DNA of 6,117 nt from an uncultured Lachnospiraceae bacterium (GTDB lineage Bacteria > Bacillota_A > Clostridia > Lachnospirales > Lachnospiraceae). Position 1 is the stretch's first letter; each line of letters begins with the position of its first letter. Below the pieces are notes generated by a model. The model was not told the origin of the DNA. It saw only the letters and a program-made list of their open reading frames with translations, and made no database searches. This document shows positions 1 to 6,117 of the stretch, in pieces. Location: contig CADBNG010000458.1 of NCBI GenBank assembly GCA_902795985.1, positions 1-6,117 of the forward strand. Reading direction: 5' to 3'. The translations under genes and the position numbers were made by a program.

Positions 1-995
<995 letters not shown>

Positions 996-1010
996 TTAAG
1001 CCTCCTTAAA

Positions 1011-1283
1011 TTAATGTAAGACAGCCAGGATATCCGACTGCTTCACGATGATGTATTCTTCACCATCCAGCTTGACTTCTGTACCTGCATATTTGGAATA
1101 GATGACCTGGTCATCTACCTTGACTTCCATTTTAACGTCTTCCGTTCCCGGTCCAACTGCGATAACCAGCGCCTGCTGGGGCTTTTCCTGGGCGGATGAG
1201 GTCAGGATGATACCGGATTTGGTCTTCTCTTCTGCCTCGAACTGTTTGAGCACGACTCGATCTGCCAAGGGTACTAACTTCAT
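1011..1283 (-). CDS. groES: Co-chaperonin GroES (Hsp10)
   Basis: Heptameric lid of the GroEL chamber; it caps the ring and encloses substrate during ATP-dependent folding. The product has 90 residues, close to the family's usual 94-97. The N-terminus MKLVPLADRVVLK matches the family's K-PLxDRVxxK start. The mobile loop that contacts GroEL is seen at about residues 17-33, including KTKSGIIL followed by the polar TSSAQEKP. The GPG turn (44-46), a KVDDQVIYSKYAGTEVK-type segment, and the terminal EEYIIVKQSDILAVL beta strand are all in place. The start ATG (1281-1283) is preceded by AAAGGAGG at 1293-1300 with 9 bases of spacing, a strong ribosome-binding site. It is the first gene of the groES-groEL operon, with a leader of about 70 bases containing CIRCE. 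Confidence 0.98.
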   Translation of the reverse strand: MKLVPLADRVVLKQFEAEEKTKSGIILTSSAQEKPQQALVIAVGPGTEDVKMEVKVDDQVIYSKYAGTEVKLDGEEYIIVKQSDILAVLH

Positions 1284-1320
1284 TACAAAACGCCTCCTTT
1301 GAGTTCTTTCTTTCTATTTA

Positions 1321-1347
1321 TTAGCACTCAGCTCGTTTGAGTGCTAC
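1321..1347 (-). promoter_or_regulatory. CIRCE operator (HrcA binding site)
   Basis: TTAGCACTC (1321-1329), a 9-base spacer, then GAGTGCTAC (1339-1347). The consensus is TTAGCACTC-N9-GAGTGCTAA, so 17 of 18 arm positions match; the last base of the right arm is C instead of A. It sits in the leader just downstream of the predicted groES start site, the usual position for HrcA repression. In the mRNA it can also form a 5' stem-loop. HrcA itself is not encoded in this window. Confidence 0.96.
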
Positions 1348-1358
1348 TCAACGATGCT

Positions 1359-1387
1359 ATATTACCCCTTTTACCGGGGGTTGTCAA
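1359..1387 (-). promoter_or_regulatory. Predicted sigma-A promoter of groES-groEL
   Basis: Read on the minus strand: a perfect -35 TTGACA (1387-1382), a 17-base spacer, and -10 TAATAT (1364-1359; 4 of 6 to TATAAT). The predicted start is near 1352, a few bases before CIRCE. The spacer is unusual in carrying a C5 run and a G4 run around a short A-rich core. The vegetative-type promoter directly over CIRCE fits class I (HrcA-controlled) heat-shock regulation. Confidence 0.8.
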
Positions 1388-1462
1388 GAACATGTATCAA
1401 ATAATTCCGAAAATAATCTCCGGGATTCCGGGAATTCACTCACCGTTCTAAATTTGTGCTTT

Positions 1463-1487
1463 AATTCATATGATTTTCATATGAATT
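1463..1487. repeat. 25-base perfect inverted repeat, candidate operator
   Basis: The arms AATTCATATGA (1463-1473) and TCATATGAATT (1477-1487) are exact reverse complements around a TTT centre. Each arm contains TCATATGA, itself an 8-base palindrome, so the same element also reads as a direct repeat of TTCATATGA with an 11-base period, about one helical turn. It lies between the divergent groES and codY promoters, roughly 25 bases upstream of the codY -35. It does not match a well-known operator that I recognise. A protein-binding site is more likely than a terminator because it has no T-tract and few GC pairs. Confidence 0.6.
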
Positions 1488-1504
1488 GAAAAATTTTCAT
1501 GTAA

Positions 1505-1519
1505 TATTGTTTGAAAATT
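1505..1519. promoter_or_regulatory. Possible CodY box over the codY -35
   Basis: TATTGTTTGAAAATT matches the CodY consensus AATTTTCWGAAAATT at 12 of 15 positions and overlaps the predicted codY -35 at 1511-1516. A second, weaker candidate (AATTTTCATGTAATA, 1492-1506, 11 of 15) sits directly beside it. CodY often regulates its own gene, so autorepression would fit. The region is very AT-rich, which raises the chance of fortuitous matches. The CodY consensus was defined mainly in bacilli, lactococci and clostridia and may differ here. Confidence 0.35.
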
Positions 1520-1539
1520 CAGATAATATATATTATTAT
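1511..1539 (+). promoter_or_regulatory. Predicted sigma-A promoter of codY
   Basis: The -35 TTGAAA (1511-1516; 5 of 6 to TTGACA), a 17-base spacer, and -10 TATTAT (1534-1539; 5 of 6 to TATAAT) predict a start near 1546 and a leader of about 38 bases. The surroundings are strongly AT-rich, unlike the flanking genes, as expected for a promoter, but alternative -10 registers such as TAATAT at 1525-1530 cannot be excluded. Confidence 0.65.
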
Positions 1540-1566
1540 GTAGACAACTTCAATTCCCATCTAATT

Positions 1567-1574
1567 GGAAGGAG
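1567..1574 (+). promoter_or_regulatory. codY ribosome-binding site (decides the start)
   Basis: GGAAGGAG abuts the upstream ATG at 1575 with no spacing, so that ATG cannot be used efficiently. The next in-frame ATG (1584) lies 9 bases after the site, a normal distance. It also gives an N-terminus (MSLLLLDKTRKI) that lines up with known CodY starts. The codY start is therefore placed at 1584. Confidence 0.85.
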
Positions 1575-1583
1575 ATGCTGTCA

Positions 1584-2348
1584 ATGAGTTTGCTGCTCCT
1601 GGACAAAACCCGGAAAATCGGAGGCCTTCTCCACAACAATGCCTCCTCCAAGGTCGTTTTCAACGATATCTGCAGAGTGCTGACCGAATGCCTCTCCTCG
1701 AATGTAATCGTTCTTTCCGTAAAGGGAAAACTCCTTGGAAAAAGCATCGACGAAAACGTTCCCATACTCGGAAAGCTCGGAGATATCGAAGTCGGTACTT
1801 TTATCGATCCGGTTAAGAACGAACGTTTCCTCAGCGTTCTTTCCACAAAGGAAAACGTAAATCTCAGCACGTTGGGATTCGATGCGTCCGGCATCGATAC
1901 CTGTAAGGCCATGATCAACCCGATCGAAATCGCCGGCGAGCGTCTCGGCACCATCTTCCTTTACCGGATGGAACCGGAATACGATATCGACGATATTATT
2001 GTCAGCGAGTACGGCACAACCATCGTCGGTCTGGAAATCATGCGTTCCGAAAGCGAAGAGATTGCCGAAGAGGCTCATCGTCTTCAAATTGTCGAATCGG
2101 CTCTGGCGACACTGTCGGCTACGGAGACGGAAGCGCTCCGGCAGATCTTTGTCGAGCTGAACGGCGAGGAAGGCATTCTTGTTGCCAGCAAAATTGCCGA
2201 TCGCGCGGGAATCTCCCGTTCCGTTATCGTTAATGCCCTGCGCAAACTGGAAAGCGCGGGCGTTATCGAATCCCGCTCCAGCGGCATGAAGGGAACCTAT
2301 ATCCGTGTCGTAAACGACCGTCTGCTTCCCCGGCTGCGTACTCTGTAA
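1584..2348 (+). CDS. codY: Global nutritional regulator CodY
   Basis: DNA-binding repressor/activator of the CodY family, which adapts metabolism to branched-chain amino acid (and often GTP) levels. The product has 254 residues against about 259 in Bacillus. The N-terminal GAF-type sensor domain spans about residues 1-155, with LLDKTRKI at 4-12, KGKLLG at 47-52 and AGERLGT at 117-123. A linker helix rich in Glu follows. The C-terminal winged helix-turn-helix is nearly invariant: ILVASKIAD (198-206), then SRSVIVNALRKLESAGVIES and GMKGTYI. The effector-binding segment (about 56-110) is about four residues shorter than in B. subtilis and does not keep the Arg61 and FPV residues of its isoleucine pocket, while NERFLSVLSTKENVNL resembles the clostridial form. 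It is a single-gene unit, divergent from groES and convergent with ribF. Confidence 0.97.
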   Translation: MSLLLLDKTRKIGGLLHNNASSKVVFNDICRVLTECLSSNVIVLSVKGKLLGKSIDENVPILGKLGDIEVGTFIDPVKNERFLSVLSTKENVNLSTLGFDASGIDTCKAMINPIEIAGERLGTIFLYRMEPEYDIDDIIVSEYGTTIVGLEIMRSESEEIAEEAHRLQIVESALATLSATETEALRQIFVELNGEEGILVASKIADRAGISRSVIVNALRKLESAGVIESRSSGMKGTYIRVVNDRLLPRLRTL

Positions 2349-2366
2349 AACGTTTAATCCGAAAAT

Positions 2367-3299
2367 TTACTGAGCCAGTTTTCCGTCAACAGCAAAGCCC
2401 AGACCCGCCACGTCGCTGCGGATCTGGCTTTTTAATTCCCCGATCGACGAGAAAGGACGCTCCGGACGGACAAACCTGCGGAATTCCACACAGGCTTCCT
2501 TCCCGTAAAGGTCTCCTTTAAAGCCCGGAATATTGGTTTCGATCGTAACGTAATCGCCCTGGAATGTCGGCCTTTTTCCGATATTCGTAATACTCTCGTA
2601 GGTCACGCCGTCGATCTGTATGCGTGTGGAATAAACGCCGAAAGGCGGAAGCAGTTTATGCTCATCCGGAATAATGTTTGCTGTCGGAAAGCCAAGCAGA
2701 TGACCGTTTTTCTGGCCGTGCACCACGACGCCCCGGGCATAATACGGAAAGCCGAGCAGCTCATTCACTTTCTCGATCCGTCCGGCTTTCAGCTCTTCAC
2801 GGACGTAGGTGCTGCTGATTTCCCGGTCACCGTCCATCAGCTTATCCAGCACTTCCACGATCAGGCCGTTTTTTTCTCCCTCCCGGGCCAGTAATTCCGG
2901 AGTTCCTTTCCGGTCTTTTCCGAAATAGAAATCCGTCCCCACAACGATCCCCCTGCCGTTCAGCCGGCCGATCAGGATCTTTGCGATAAACTCCTCCGGT
3001 TCCATGGTCCGGATGGCGTCCGTAAACGGGCATTCCACCAGGACGTCCACGCCCATACGGTCGAAAAGCTCTTTCCGTTCACTGTTGTCGAGTATCCCGG
3101 AGGATTTTTTATGCGATATCCGGGCCTGGGGTGAAGTCTGAAATGTAAAAACGCATAAAACGCTTCCGGTTTCCTCCGCCAGGTGCGCCGCCCTTGATAA
3201 AAGGAGCTGATGCCCCCGGTGCACCCCGTCGAATTTTCCGGCCGTGATGATGGTTTTTTTATTCAGACGGATATCTTTCAGGCTGTTGTAATAAACCAT
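2367..3299 (-). CDS. ribF: Bifunctional riboflavin kinase / FMN adenylyltransferase (FAD synthase)
   Basis: Converts riboflavin to FMN and FMN to FAD with ATP, in the cytoplasm. The product has 310 residues, typical of the family. The N-terminal nucleotidyltransferase domain shows GKFDGVHRGHQ (21-31, with the H-x-G-H signature), VVGTDFYFG (119-127) and ISSTYVRE (161-168). The C-terminal kinase domain shows HGQKNGHLLGFPTANI (194-209, with the PTAN phosphate/metal site), FGVY (220-223), NIGKRPTF (239-246) and Glu254 as the likely catalytic base. The family's E-T/S-H triad reads E-T-N here (Asn256), a mild departure. Its ATG lies one base past the truB stop, and GAGG at 3306-3309, inside truB, can serve as its ribosome-binding site. 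It is the last gene of the translation operon; no clear terminator follows on its own strand, and transcription probably runs into antisense codY. Confidence 0.97.
   Translation of the reverse strand: MVYYNSLKDIRLNKKTIITAGKFDGVHRGHQLLLSRAAHLAEETGSVLCVFTFQTSPQARISHKKSSGILDNSERKELFDRMGVDVLVECPFTDAIRTMEPEEFIAKILIGRLNGRGIVVGTDFYFGKDRKGTPELLAREGEKNGLIVEVLDKLMDGDREISSTYVREELKAGRIEKVNELLGFPYYARGVVVHGQKNGHLLGFPTANIIPDEHKLLPPFGVYSTRIQIDGVTYESITNIGKRPTFQGDYVTIETNIPGFKGDLYGKEACVEFRRFVRPERPFSSIGELKSQIRSDVAGLGFAVDGKLAQ
2394..2433 (+). terminator. Candidate rho-independent terminator of codY
   Basis: The left arm AAAGCCCAGACCCGC (2394-2408) and right arm GCGGATCTGGCTTT (2418-2431) pair over 14 positions with one bulged C and one C-A mismatch, around a 9-base loop. 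They run into a T5 tract (2429-2433). It begins 45 bases past the codY stop and works only on the plus strand, since the minus-strand reading lacks a U-tract. It lies entirely within the 3' coding end of ribF. Confidence 0.6.
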
Positions 3300-3300
3300 T

Positions 3301-4194
3301 TCAGTCCTCGTAAACCATTTTGACAGGGACTGCCCTGCCGTCTTTTATTTGAAATACCCCCACCGGCTTTTCTGCCGAATCGGACAGCCAGAATGTTTCA
3401 TCAGGCTGCAGACCTTCCGGCAGTACCAGCCGCTCCGCAGGTACGGCATTACCGTTATGTGCCGCCGTGTCGCCCTCCGGAAGGGTCCTTCCGTCCGCCA
3501 TTTCGGGAAAAGCACTGCGCATGGGGAGGATAACGTTATGTATTTTCCCTGCCTGCACAGCTTCTTCGACCGCGTCCAGCGTAAAGGCATCCGTGCTGTG
3601 AAACCCTCCCACTTCTGTCCGCTCCAGTTCTTCCATACAGGCTCCGCAGCCCAGTTTATGGCCGATATCGTCACAGAGAGACCGGATATAGGTCCCTCTC
3701 GAACAGGCAACCTCGAATTCAACCCGGGGCAAACAGACCGAAAGGATCTCAATGGAATGGATACAGACGGTTCGGGGCTCCCTTTCCACGGTTATTCCCT
3801 GACGCGCCAGTTCATACAGCCTTTTCCCGTCTTTTTTCAGGGCGGAATACATGGGGGGAATCTGTTTGTGTTCTCCCAAAAATGAGAGGACCGCGTTCCG
3901 AATCCGGTCCTCCCCGACATTCACCGGACTGGTGCTCAGGATCTGCCCGCTGATATCCAGCGTGTCCGTAGTAACGCCAAGTCTCATAACCGCACGATAG
4001 GTTTTCCGGTCTTCGTCAAACAGGGAAATCAGCCGGGTGGCTTTGCCGAGCGCTACAGGCAGCACGCCGCAGGCATCCGGATCGAGTGTGCCCATATGAC
4101 CGATCTTTTTAAAAGAAAGGATCCGGCGCAGCTTCGCGACACAGTCGTGGGATGTGAATCCTTTTTCCTTATACAGATTGATAAACCCGTTCAT
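3301..4194 (-). CDS. truB: tRNA pseudouridine-55 synthase TruB
   Basis: Isomerises uridine 55 in the T-loop of most tRNAs to pseudouridine and also acts as an RNA-folding chaperone. The product has 297 residues, normal for the family. Seen in order: the start MNGFINLYKEKGFTSHD; the catalytic motif GHMGTLDPDACGVLP with the nucleophile Asp38; KTYRAVMRLGVTTDTLD (about 63-80); the IPPMYSALKKDGKRLYELAR substrate-binding stretch; and CSRGTYIRSLCDDIG, the conserved R-G-T-Y-I-R-S-L segment. The C-terminal 80 or so residues form the variable tail, ending in a PUA-like GVFQIKDGRAVPVKMVY strand pair. The start codon overlaps the nrnA stop by four bases (ATGA), indicating translational coupling; its own Shine-Dalgarno sequence is weak. 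It is followed immediately by ribF. Confidence 0.98.
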   Translation of the reverse strand: MNGFINLYKEKGFTSHDCVAKLRRILSFKKIGHMGTLDPDACGVLPVALGKATRLISLFDEDRKTYRAVMRLGVTTDTLDISGQILSTSPVNVGEDRIRNAVLSFLGEHKQIPPMYSALKKDGKRLYELARQGITVEREPRTVCIHSIEILSVCLPRVEFEVACSRGTYIRSLCDDIGHKLGCGACMEELERTEVGGFHSTDAFTLDAVEEAVQAGKIHNVILPMRSAFPEMADGRTLPEGDTAAHNGNAVPAERLVLPEGLQPDETFWLSDSAEKPVGVFQIKDGRAVPVKMVYED

Positions 4195-5147
4195 GCTTCT
4201 TCGCCCAGCTGAAGACGGATCTTTTCAATCACGATCTTCACAATATCCTCGGGCGGAAGGGCGGAACGGCCGCCGGAAGCCCGGACATGTCCGCCGCCGT
4301 CGAATTCGGCGGCAATGGCGCTGACGTCGATTTTTTCTCTGGAACGCAGACTGATTTTATATTCCCCGTCGTCCAGCTGATGCAGGAAAAGGGCCACATC
4401 CGTCCCCTGGGTATTGCGAAGGGAAGCCACGACGCCTTCCAGATCCACGGATTTCGCTCCCAGCTTCCACCGTCTTTCCCGGGTCATCGTCCCCACAACC
4501 AGAAGGCCGTCGAGATAAAGCCGGGAATCCGCCAGGATTTCTCCAAGAACCCGGTTCTGCAGATAGGAACGCTGGAAAAAGCTTTCGTCGATAATCCGGG
4601 TAAATTCAACGCCCTTGCCCATCATCTCTCCGGCAATCCTCATGGTTTCCGGGGAAGTGGAGGAATACTGGAATACGCCGGTATCGTGAACAATGCCGGT
4701 GTACAAACAGACCGCGCAGTCCTTTGAAATCTTCGCGGGATCCAGAAAACGGTACAGGACTTCGCAGGCGGAGCTGGCAGACGGATCGTTGAACATCCAG
4801 GTCGGTCCGCCGGGGTTTGTATGGTGGTGGTCAAGGCAGAGGGATTTTTCCGTTCTTTTATAAATCTCTTCCGCAAAAGCGATCCGTGTCGTACTGCTGA
4901 TATCCAGCAGGATCATCAGATCGTAATCCTCGCCGTTGTCCGCATGCAGAATCCCGGGATAGCCCGGAAGGAACTTCAGGGAGTCCTTCGCTTCCTGCAG
5001 AAAAACATGCGCGGTGATTTCCGGATAATTGTCCCGCAGATAATTCCACAGCCCGAGGCAGGAACCGACACAGTCCCCGTCCGGGCTCATATGACCGGTG
5101 ATCGCCACCTTCTTAACATTTTTCAGATATTCGCCGATTCTCTCCAT
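4191..5147 (-). CDS. nrnA: DHH/DHHA1 phosphoesterase, NrnA-type oligoribonuclease / pAp phosphatase
   Basis: In the family, NrnA degrades 2-5 nucleotide RNA fragments and dephosphorylates 3'-phosphoadenosine-5'-phosphate, replacing E. coli Orn and CysQ. The product has 318 residues, the expected size. The DHH domain shows GHMSPDGDCVGS (18-29, metal-binding His19, Asp23 and Asp25), LLDIS (80-84, Asp82), LDHHHTN (105-111, the DHH signature) and GIVHDTGVFQYS (151-162, Asp155). The DHHA1 domain carries FDGGGHVRASGG (282-293), the RNA-binding GGGH element. All expected manganese ligands appear present. Activity on nanoRNA, pAp or cyclic dinucleotides (related GdpP/DhhP proteins) cannot be separated by sequence alone, but the short form without membrane or PAS/GGDEF domains and its place between rbfA and truB favour NrnA. 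It starts three bases after rbfA ends. Confidence 0.94.
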   Translation of the reverse strand: MERIGEYLKNVKKVAITGHMSPDGDCVGSCLGLWNYLRDNYPEITAHVFLQEAKDSLKFLPGYPGILHADNGEDYDLMILLDISSTTRIAFAEEIYKRTEKSLCLDHHHTNPGGPTWMFNDPSASSACEVLYRFLDPAKISKDCAVCLYTGIVHDTGVFQYSSTSPETMRIAGEMMGKGVEFTRIIDESFFQRSYLQNRVLGEILADSRLYLDGLLVVGTMTRERRWKLGAKSVDLEGVVASLRNTQGTDVALFLHQLDDGEYKISLRSREKIDVSAIAAEFDGGGHVRASGGRSALPPEDIVKIVIEKIRLQLGEEA

Positions 5148-5150
5148 GCG

Positions 5151-5528
5151 TTACTCTTCATCCTCTCTGACCGGCATGTCCGCCATAACCTTATCGATCA
5201 TATCGGACATCCGGGACCCGTATTCCAGAGAATCGTCCCGCACAAAGGTCAGCTCCGGCGTATTGCGCAGATTGACGGTTTTCGCCAGGCGGGAACGCAG
5301 GAAGCCTTCCGCGCGCTTCAGCCCTTCAAAGGCCGCGGCCTTCTCTTCTTCTCCGCCGTATACGCTGATATACACTTTGCATGTTTTAAGGTCGGTGGCG
5401 ACCTCGGCGCCGGTAACGGAAGTCATCCGTCCGACGCGGGGATCCACCATCTCTTCCGAAATAATCTTCGAAAGAGCCTTCTGCACTTCCGTATTGATAC
5501 GGGAATGTTTAATACTGTTTTTTTTCAT
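5151..5528 (-). CDS. rbfA: 30S ribosome-binding factor RbfA
   Basis: Small KH-type protein that binds the 30S subunit near helix 1 of 16S rRNA during late maturation, and is important in cold conditions. The product has 125 residues, normal for the family. Seen in the sequence: RINTEVQKALSKIISEEM near the N-terminus; DPRV then MTSVTGAEVATDLKTCKVYISVYG (the first beta strands); the FLRSRLAKTVNLRNTPELTF core (the KH-like helix-turn-strand); and DDSLEYGSRMSDMI. The acidic tail VREDEE is short. It lies 15 bases after infB, with an AGGAA-type ribosome-binding site in the gap, and three bases before nrnA, the usual Firmicutes order. Confidence 0.97.
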   Translation of the reverse strand: MKKNSIKHSRINTEVQKALSKIISEEMVDPRVGRMTSVTGAEVATDLKTCKVYISVYGGEEEKAAAFEGLKRAEGFLRSRLAKTVNLRNTPELTFVRDDSLEYGSRMSDMIDKVMADMPVREDEE

Positions 5529-5543
5529 TTAATGTTCCTGCTT

Positions 5544-6117
5544 TCAGGTCCGCGGCACTTCAACCATGATATAGGCTTCCACCTGGTCGAATTCCGCGAT
5601 GTCGTTAAATCCGTCAAACACAAGGCCGCACTCGAATCCGGCTTTGACCTCCTTCACATCGTCCTTGAACCGCTTCAGGGAAGCAAGGGGGCCTTCGAAG
5701 ATCTGGGTGCCCTCGCGGGTAATCCGTACTTTGCTGTCCCGGGTAATCGTACCGTCCAGGACGTAGCTTCCGGCGATATTGCCGATGCCCGAAGCCTTGA
5801 AAATCTGGCGGATTTCCACATGACCGATCACCTTCTCCTCGTAAATCGGCTCCAGCATGCCCTTCATGGCGTTCTCCACGTCTTCAATGGCCTGGTAGAT
5901 AACCTTGTACAGACGCATGTCCACGCCTTCTTCTTCCGCAATGGCTTTTGCCTGCGCGTCCGGACGGACGTTGAAGCCGATCACAATCGCGTTGGAGGTC
6001 GCCGCAAGGGTAACGTCGGACTCGTTGATGGCGCCGACGCCGCCATGGATAATCTTAACGACCACTTCGTCGTTGGAAAGCTTGACCAGGGACTGCTTGA
6101 TGGCTTCCACCGAACCC
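5544..6117 (-). CDS. infB: Translation initiation factor IF-2, C-terminal end only
   Basis: GTPase that delivers initiator fMet-tRNA to the 30S subunit and promotes subunit joining. Only the last 190 residues are present, and the frame is open at the right edge. The visible part begins [13 protein letters not shown], just after the usual Gln of the QGSVEA motif, and covers the end of domain III ([28 protein letters not shown]) and domain IV/C2, the fMet-tRNA-binding beta barrel ([37 protein letters not shown]). A GTG at 6108-6110 could be read as a start but is an internal Val codon of this motif. The GTPase domain and start lie outside. It is the first visible gene of the infB-rbfA-nrnA-truB-ribF operon, whose promoter is not in the window. 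Confidence 0.98.
   Translation of the reverse strand, partial: GSVEAIKQSLVKLSNDEVVVKIIHGGVGAINESDVTLAATSNAIVIGFNVRPDAQAKAIAEEEGVDMRLYKVIYQAIEDVENAMKGMLEPIYEEKVIGHVEIRQIFKASGIGNIAGSYVLDGTITRDSKVRITREGTQIFEGPLASLKRFKDDVKEVKAGFECGLVFDGFNDIAEFDQVEAYIMVEVPRT

Noticed and set aside
1365..1380. CCCC-N7-GGGGG inverted repeat as a terminator
   Set aside because: It falls inside the -35/-10 spacer of the groES promoter and has no T-tract after it on either strand.
1575..1583. Earlier in-frame ATG for codY adding Met-Leu-Ser
   Set aside because: It directly abuts the GGAAGGAG ribosome-binding site with no spacing, and the next ATG has normal spacing and fits known CodY N-termini.
1581..2087. 168-codon minus-strand frame opposite codY
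   Set aside because: codY is secure by homology; this frame has no recognisable motif and no supporting ribosome-binding site was identified.
2289..2325. GTCG-TAAA-CGAC mini-hairpin near the codY 3' end as a ribF-operon terminator
   Set aside because: The stem is only four pairs and no U-tract follows on the minus strand.
3349..3885. 178-codon plus-strand frame opposite truB
   Set aside because: It is a shadow of truB in a moderately GC-rich gene, with no family resemblance.
4287..4727. 146-codon plus-strand frame opposite nrnA
   Set aside because: It lies antisense to the intact DHH/DHHA1 coding frame and shows no motif of its own.
6108..6110. GTG as the start of a 188-residue protein
   Set aside because: It is an internal Val codon in the IF-2 GSVEA motif; the frame stays open to the window edge.

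Overview
This window is chromosomal DNA from a Gram-positive, low-to-moderate GC bacterium of the Firmicutes, most likely a clostridial lineage close to Lachnospiraceae. Three things point there: a CIRCE operator in front of groES-groEL, a CodY regulator (a Firmicutes-specific family), and the conserved order infB-rbfA-nrnA-truB-ribF. The N-terminal half of CodY looks like the clostridial/Lachnospiraceae variety rather than the Bacillus one. The taxonomic placement is an inference from remembered family sequences, not from a search.

Layout. Positions 1-989 hold the first 329 codons of groEL, which runs off the left edge. Upstream of it on the same (minus) strand is groES (1011-1283). A 300-base divergent intergenic region (1284-1583) follows. 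It carries the groESL promoter and CIRCE operator, a striking 25-base perfect inverted repeat, and a codY promoter with a possible CodY box over its -35 element. codY (1584-2348) is the only plus-strand gene. It converges on a tightly packed minus-strand operon that enters from the right edge: infB (3' end only), rbfA, nrnA, truB and ribF. Gaps in this operon run from +15 bases to a 4-base ATGA overlap. codY and ribF end only 18 bases apart, and the best candidate terminator for codY lies inside the ribF 3' coding sequence.

How the genes work together. GroES and GroEL form the folding chaperonin, probably repressed by HrcA at CIRCE. CodY is a global nutritional regulator that, in the family, responds to branched-chain amino acids and often GTP. 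The infB-ribF group is a translation and RNA-maturation operon: initiation factor IF-2, 30S maturation factor RbfA, nanoRNA/pAp hydrolase NrnA, tRNA pseudouridine-55 synthase TruB, and the FMN/FAD synthase RibF, which commonly closes this cluster.

No mobile element, CRISPR array, RNA gene, phage gene or defence system is visible. The content is core housekeeping. The most interesting material is regulatory: the divergent groESL/codY region and the apparently altered ligand pocket of CodY. I see no evidence for a previously undescribed system.
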